The position numbers and the translations under genes were made by a program. The notes under the pieces were generated by a model, which did not search any database, was not told the origin of the DNA, and saw only the letters and a list, made by a program, of their open reading frames with translations. Below are positions 5,580-5,791 of a stretch of DNA of 5,791 bases, piece after piece. The stretch spans positions 1-5,791 of the forward strand of contig JAUXCI010000170.1 of assembly GCA_030618945.1 (NCBI GenBank). The letters run 5' to 3'. The DNA comes from Flavobacteriaceae bacterium (GTDB taxonomy: Bacteria > Bacteroidota > Bacteroidia > Flavobacteriales > Flavobacteriaceae). How positions within the stretch are numbered: the first letter of the stretch is position 1; each line of letters starts with the position of its first letter.

Positions 5580-5791
5580 ATGAAATACCAAATCGCCTGT
5601 ATTTTTTTGTTTTCATTTTGTCTTATAAGCAATAGTTCTTACGCTCAGGAGAAGAACCAATCATCAGAACCTAAACCGGCAACAAAACTTTTTAGAAGTC
5701 AAGAAACGCTTCCTTTAAAGTTAAGTTTTTCGAATAAGGAAATAAAGAAAAAAACGAATGACAGTACTTATATAAATTCAATCGTATCCTA
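5580..5791 (+). CDS. Secreted protein of unknown function, 3' end outside the window
   Basis: The first 70 codons of an open frame that runs off the right edge. The N-terminus MKYQIACIFLFSFCLISN continues to SSYAQEK, a clear Sec signal peptide with probable signal peptidase I cleavage after Ala22, leaving Gln-Glu at the mature end as is common in Bacteroidota. The mature part begins with a polar linker (residues 24-36) and then KLFRSQETLPLKLSFSNKEI (37-56) and a Lys/Asn-rich stretch with NDSTYINSIVS. The phrase resembles the start of a family of periplasmic or outer-membrane-associated Bacteroidota proteins of unknown function, but too little is present to name it. The start follows an AT-rich leader and a candidate promoter, and no other start gives a signal peptide. 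It is probably transcribed separately from the MORN gene. Confidence 0.75.
   Translation, partial: MKYQIACIFLFSFCLISNSSYAQEKNQSSEPKPATKLFRSQETLPLKLSFSNKEIKKKTNDSTYINSIVS

Overview
The window looks like a piece of a Bacteroidota chromosome, most likely a flavobacterium. The base composition is AT-rich and genes start with ATG behind A/T-rich leaders without a Shine-Dalgarno sequence. Candidate promoters resemble the Bacteroidota type (TTG, then TAnnTTTG). Two small lipoproteins and a secreted protein cut at Ala|Gln-Glu also fit that group. All genes lie on the + strand.

Bases 154-4619 form a tight five-gene cluster with gaps of only 8 to 16 bases, very probably one operon. In order it encodes a GntP/DsdX-type permease, a long Rid-family (YjgF/YER057c/UK114) enamine/imine deaminase, a PLP- and metal-dependent enzyme of the D-serine dehydratase/D-threonine aldolase family, a small lipocalin-like lipoprotein, and a cytoplasmic M19 (renal-type) dipeptidase. 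My reading is a D-amino-acid scavenging pathway. The permease imports a D-hydroxyamino acid or similar polar compound, and the dipeptidase releases D-residues from dipeptides. The PLP enzyme dehydrates D-Ser, D-Thr or a 3-hydroxyaspartate, and the Rid protein clears the reactive 2-aminoacrylate-type enamine. A His-x-Cys metal motif and the adjacent Rid gene both favour dehydratase over aldolase. The family assignments are strong; the substrate and pathway are inference.

The dipeptidase stop codon lies inside a nested inverted repeat (4591-4634) that probably marks the operon's 3' end. An intergenic stretch with a candidate promoter leads to a 213-residue lipoprotein (4789-5430) made of seven MORN-type repeats with an exact 24-residue period. 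A second intergenic stretch holds a perfect 9-base-pair inverted repeat (5464-5485) and a candidate promoter with a tandem 9-base repeat. The window ends inside a gene for a secreted protein that I do not recognise (5580 to the edge).

I see no tRNA, rRNA, CRISPR array, insertion sequence, phage gene or regulator. The most distinctive content is the enzyme combination in the operon, including the lipoprotein lodged inside it. I see no sign of a defence system or other wholly new machinery.
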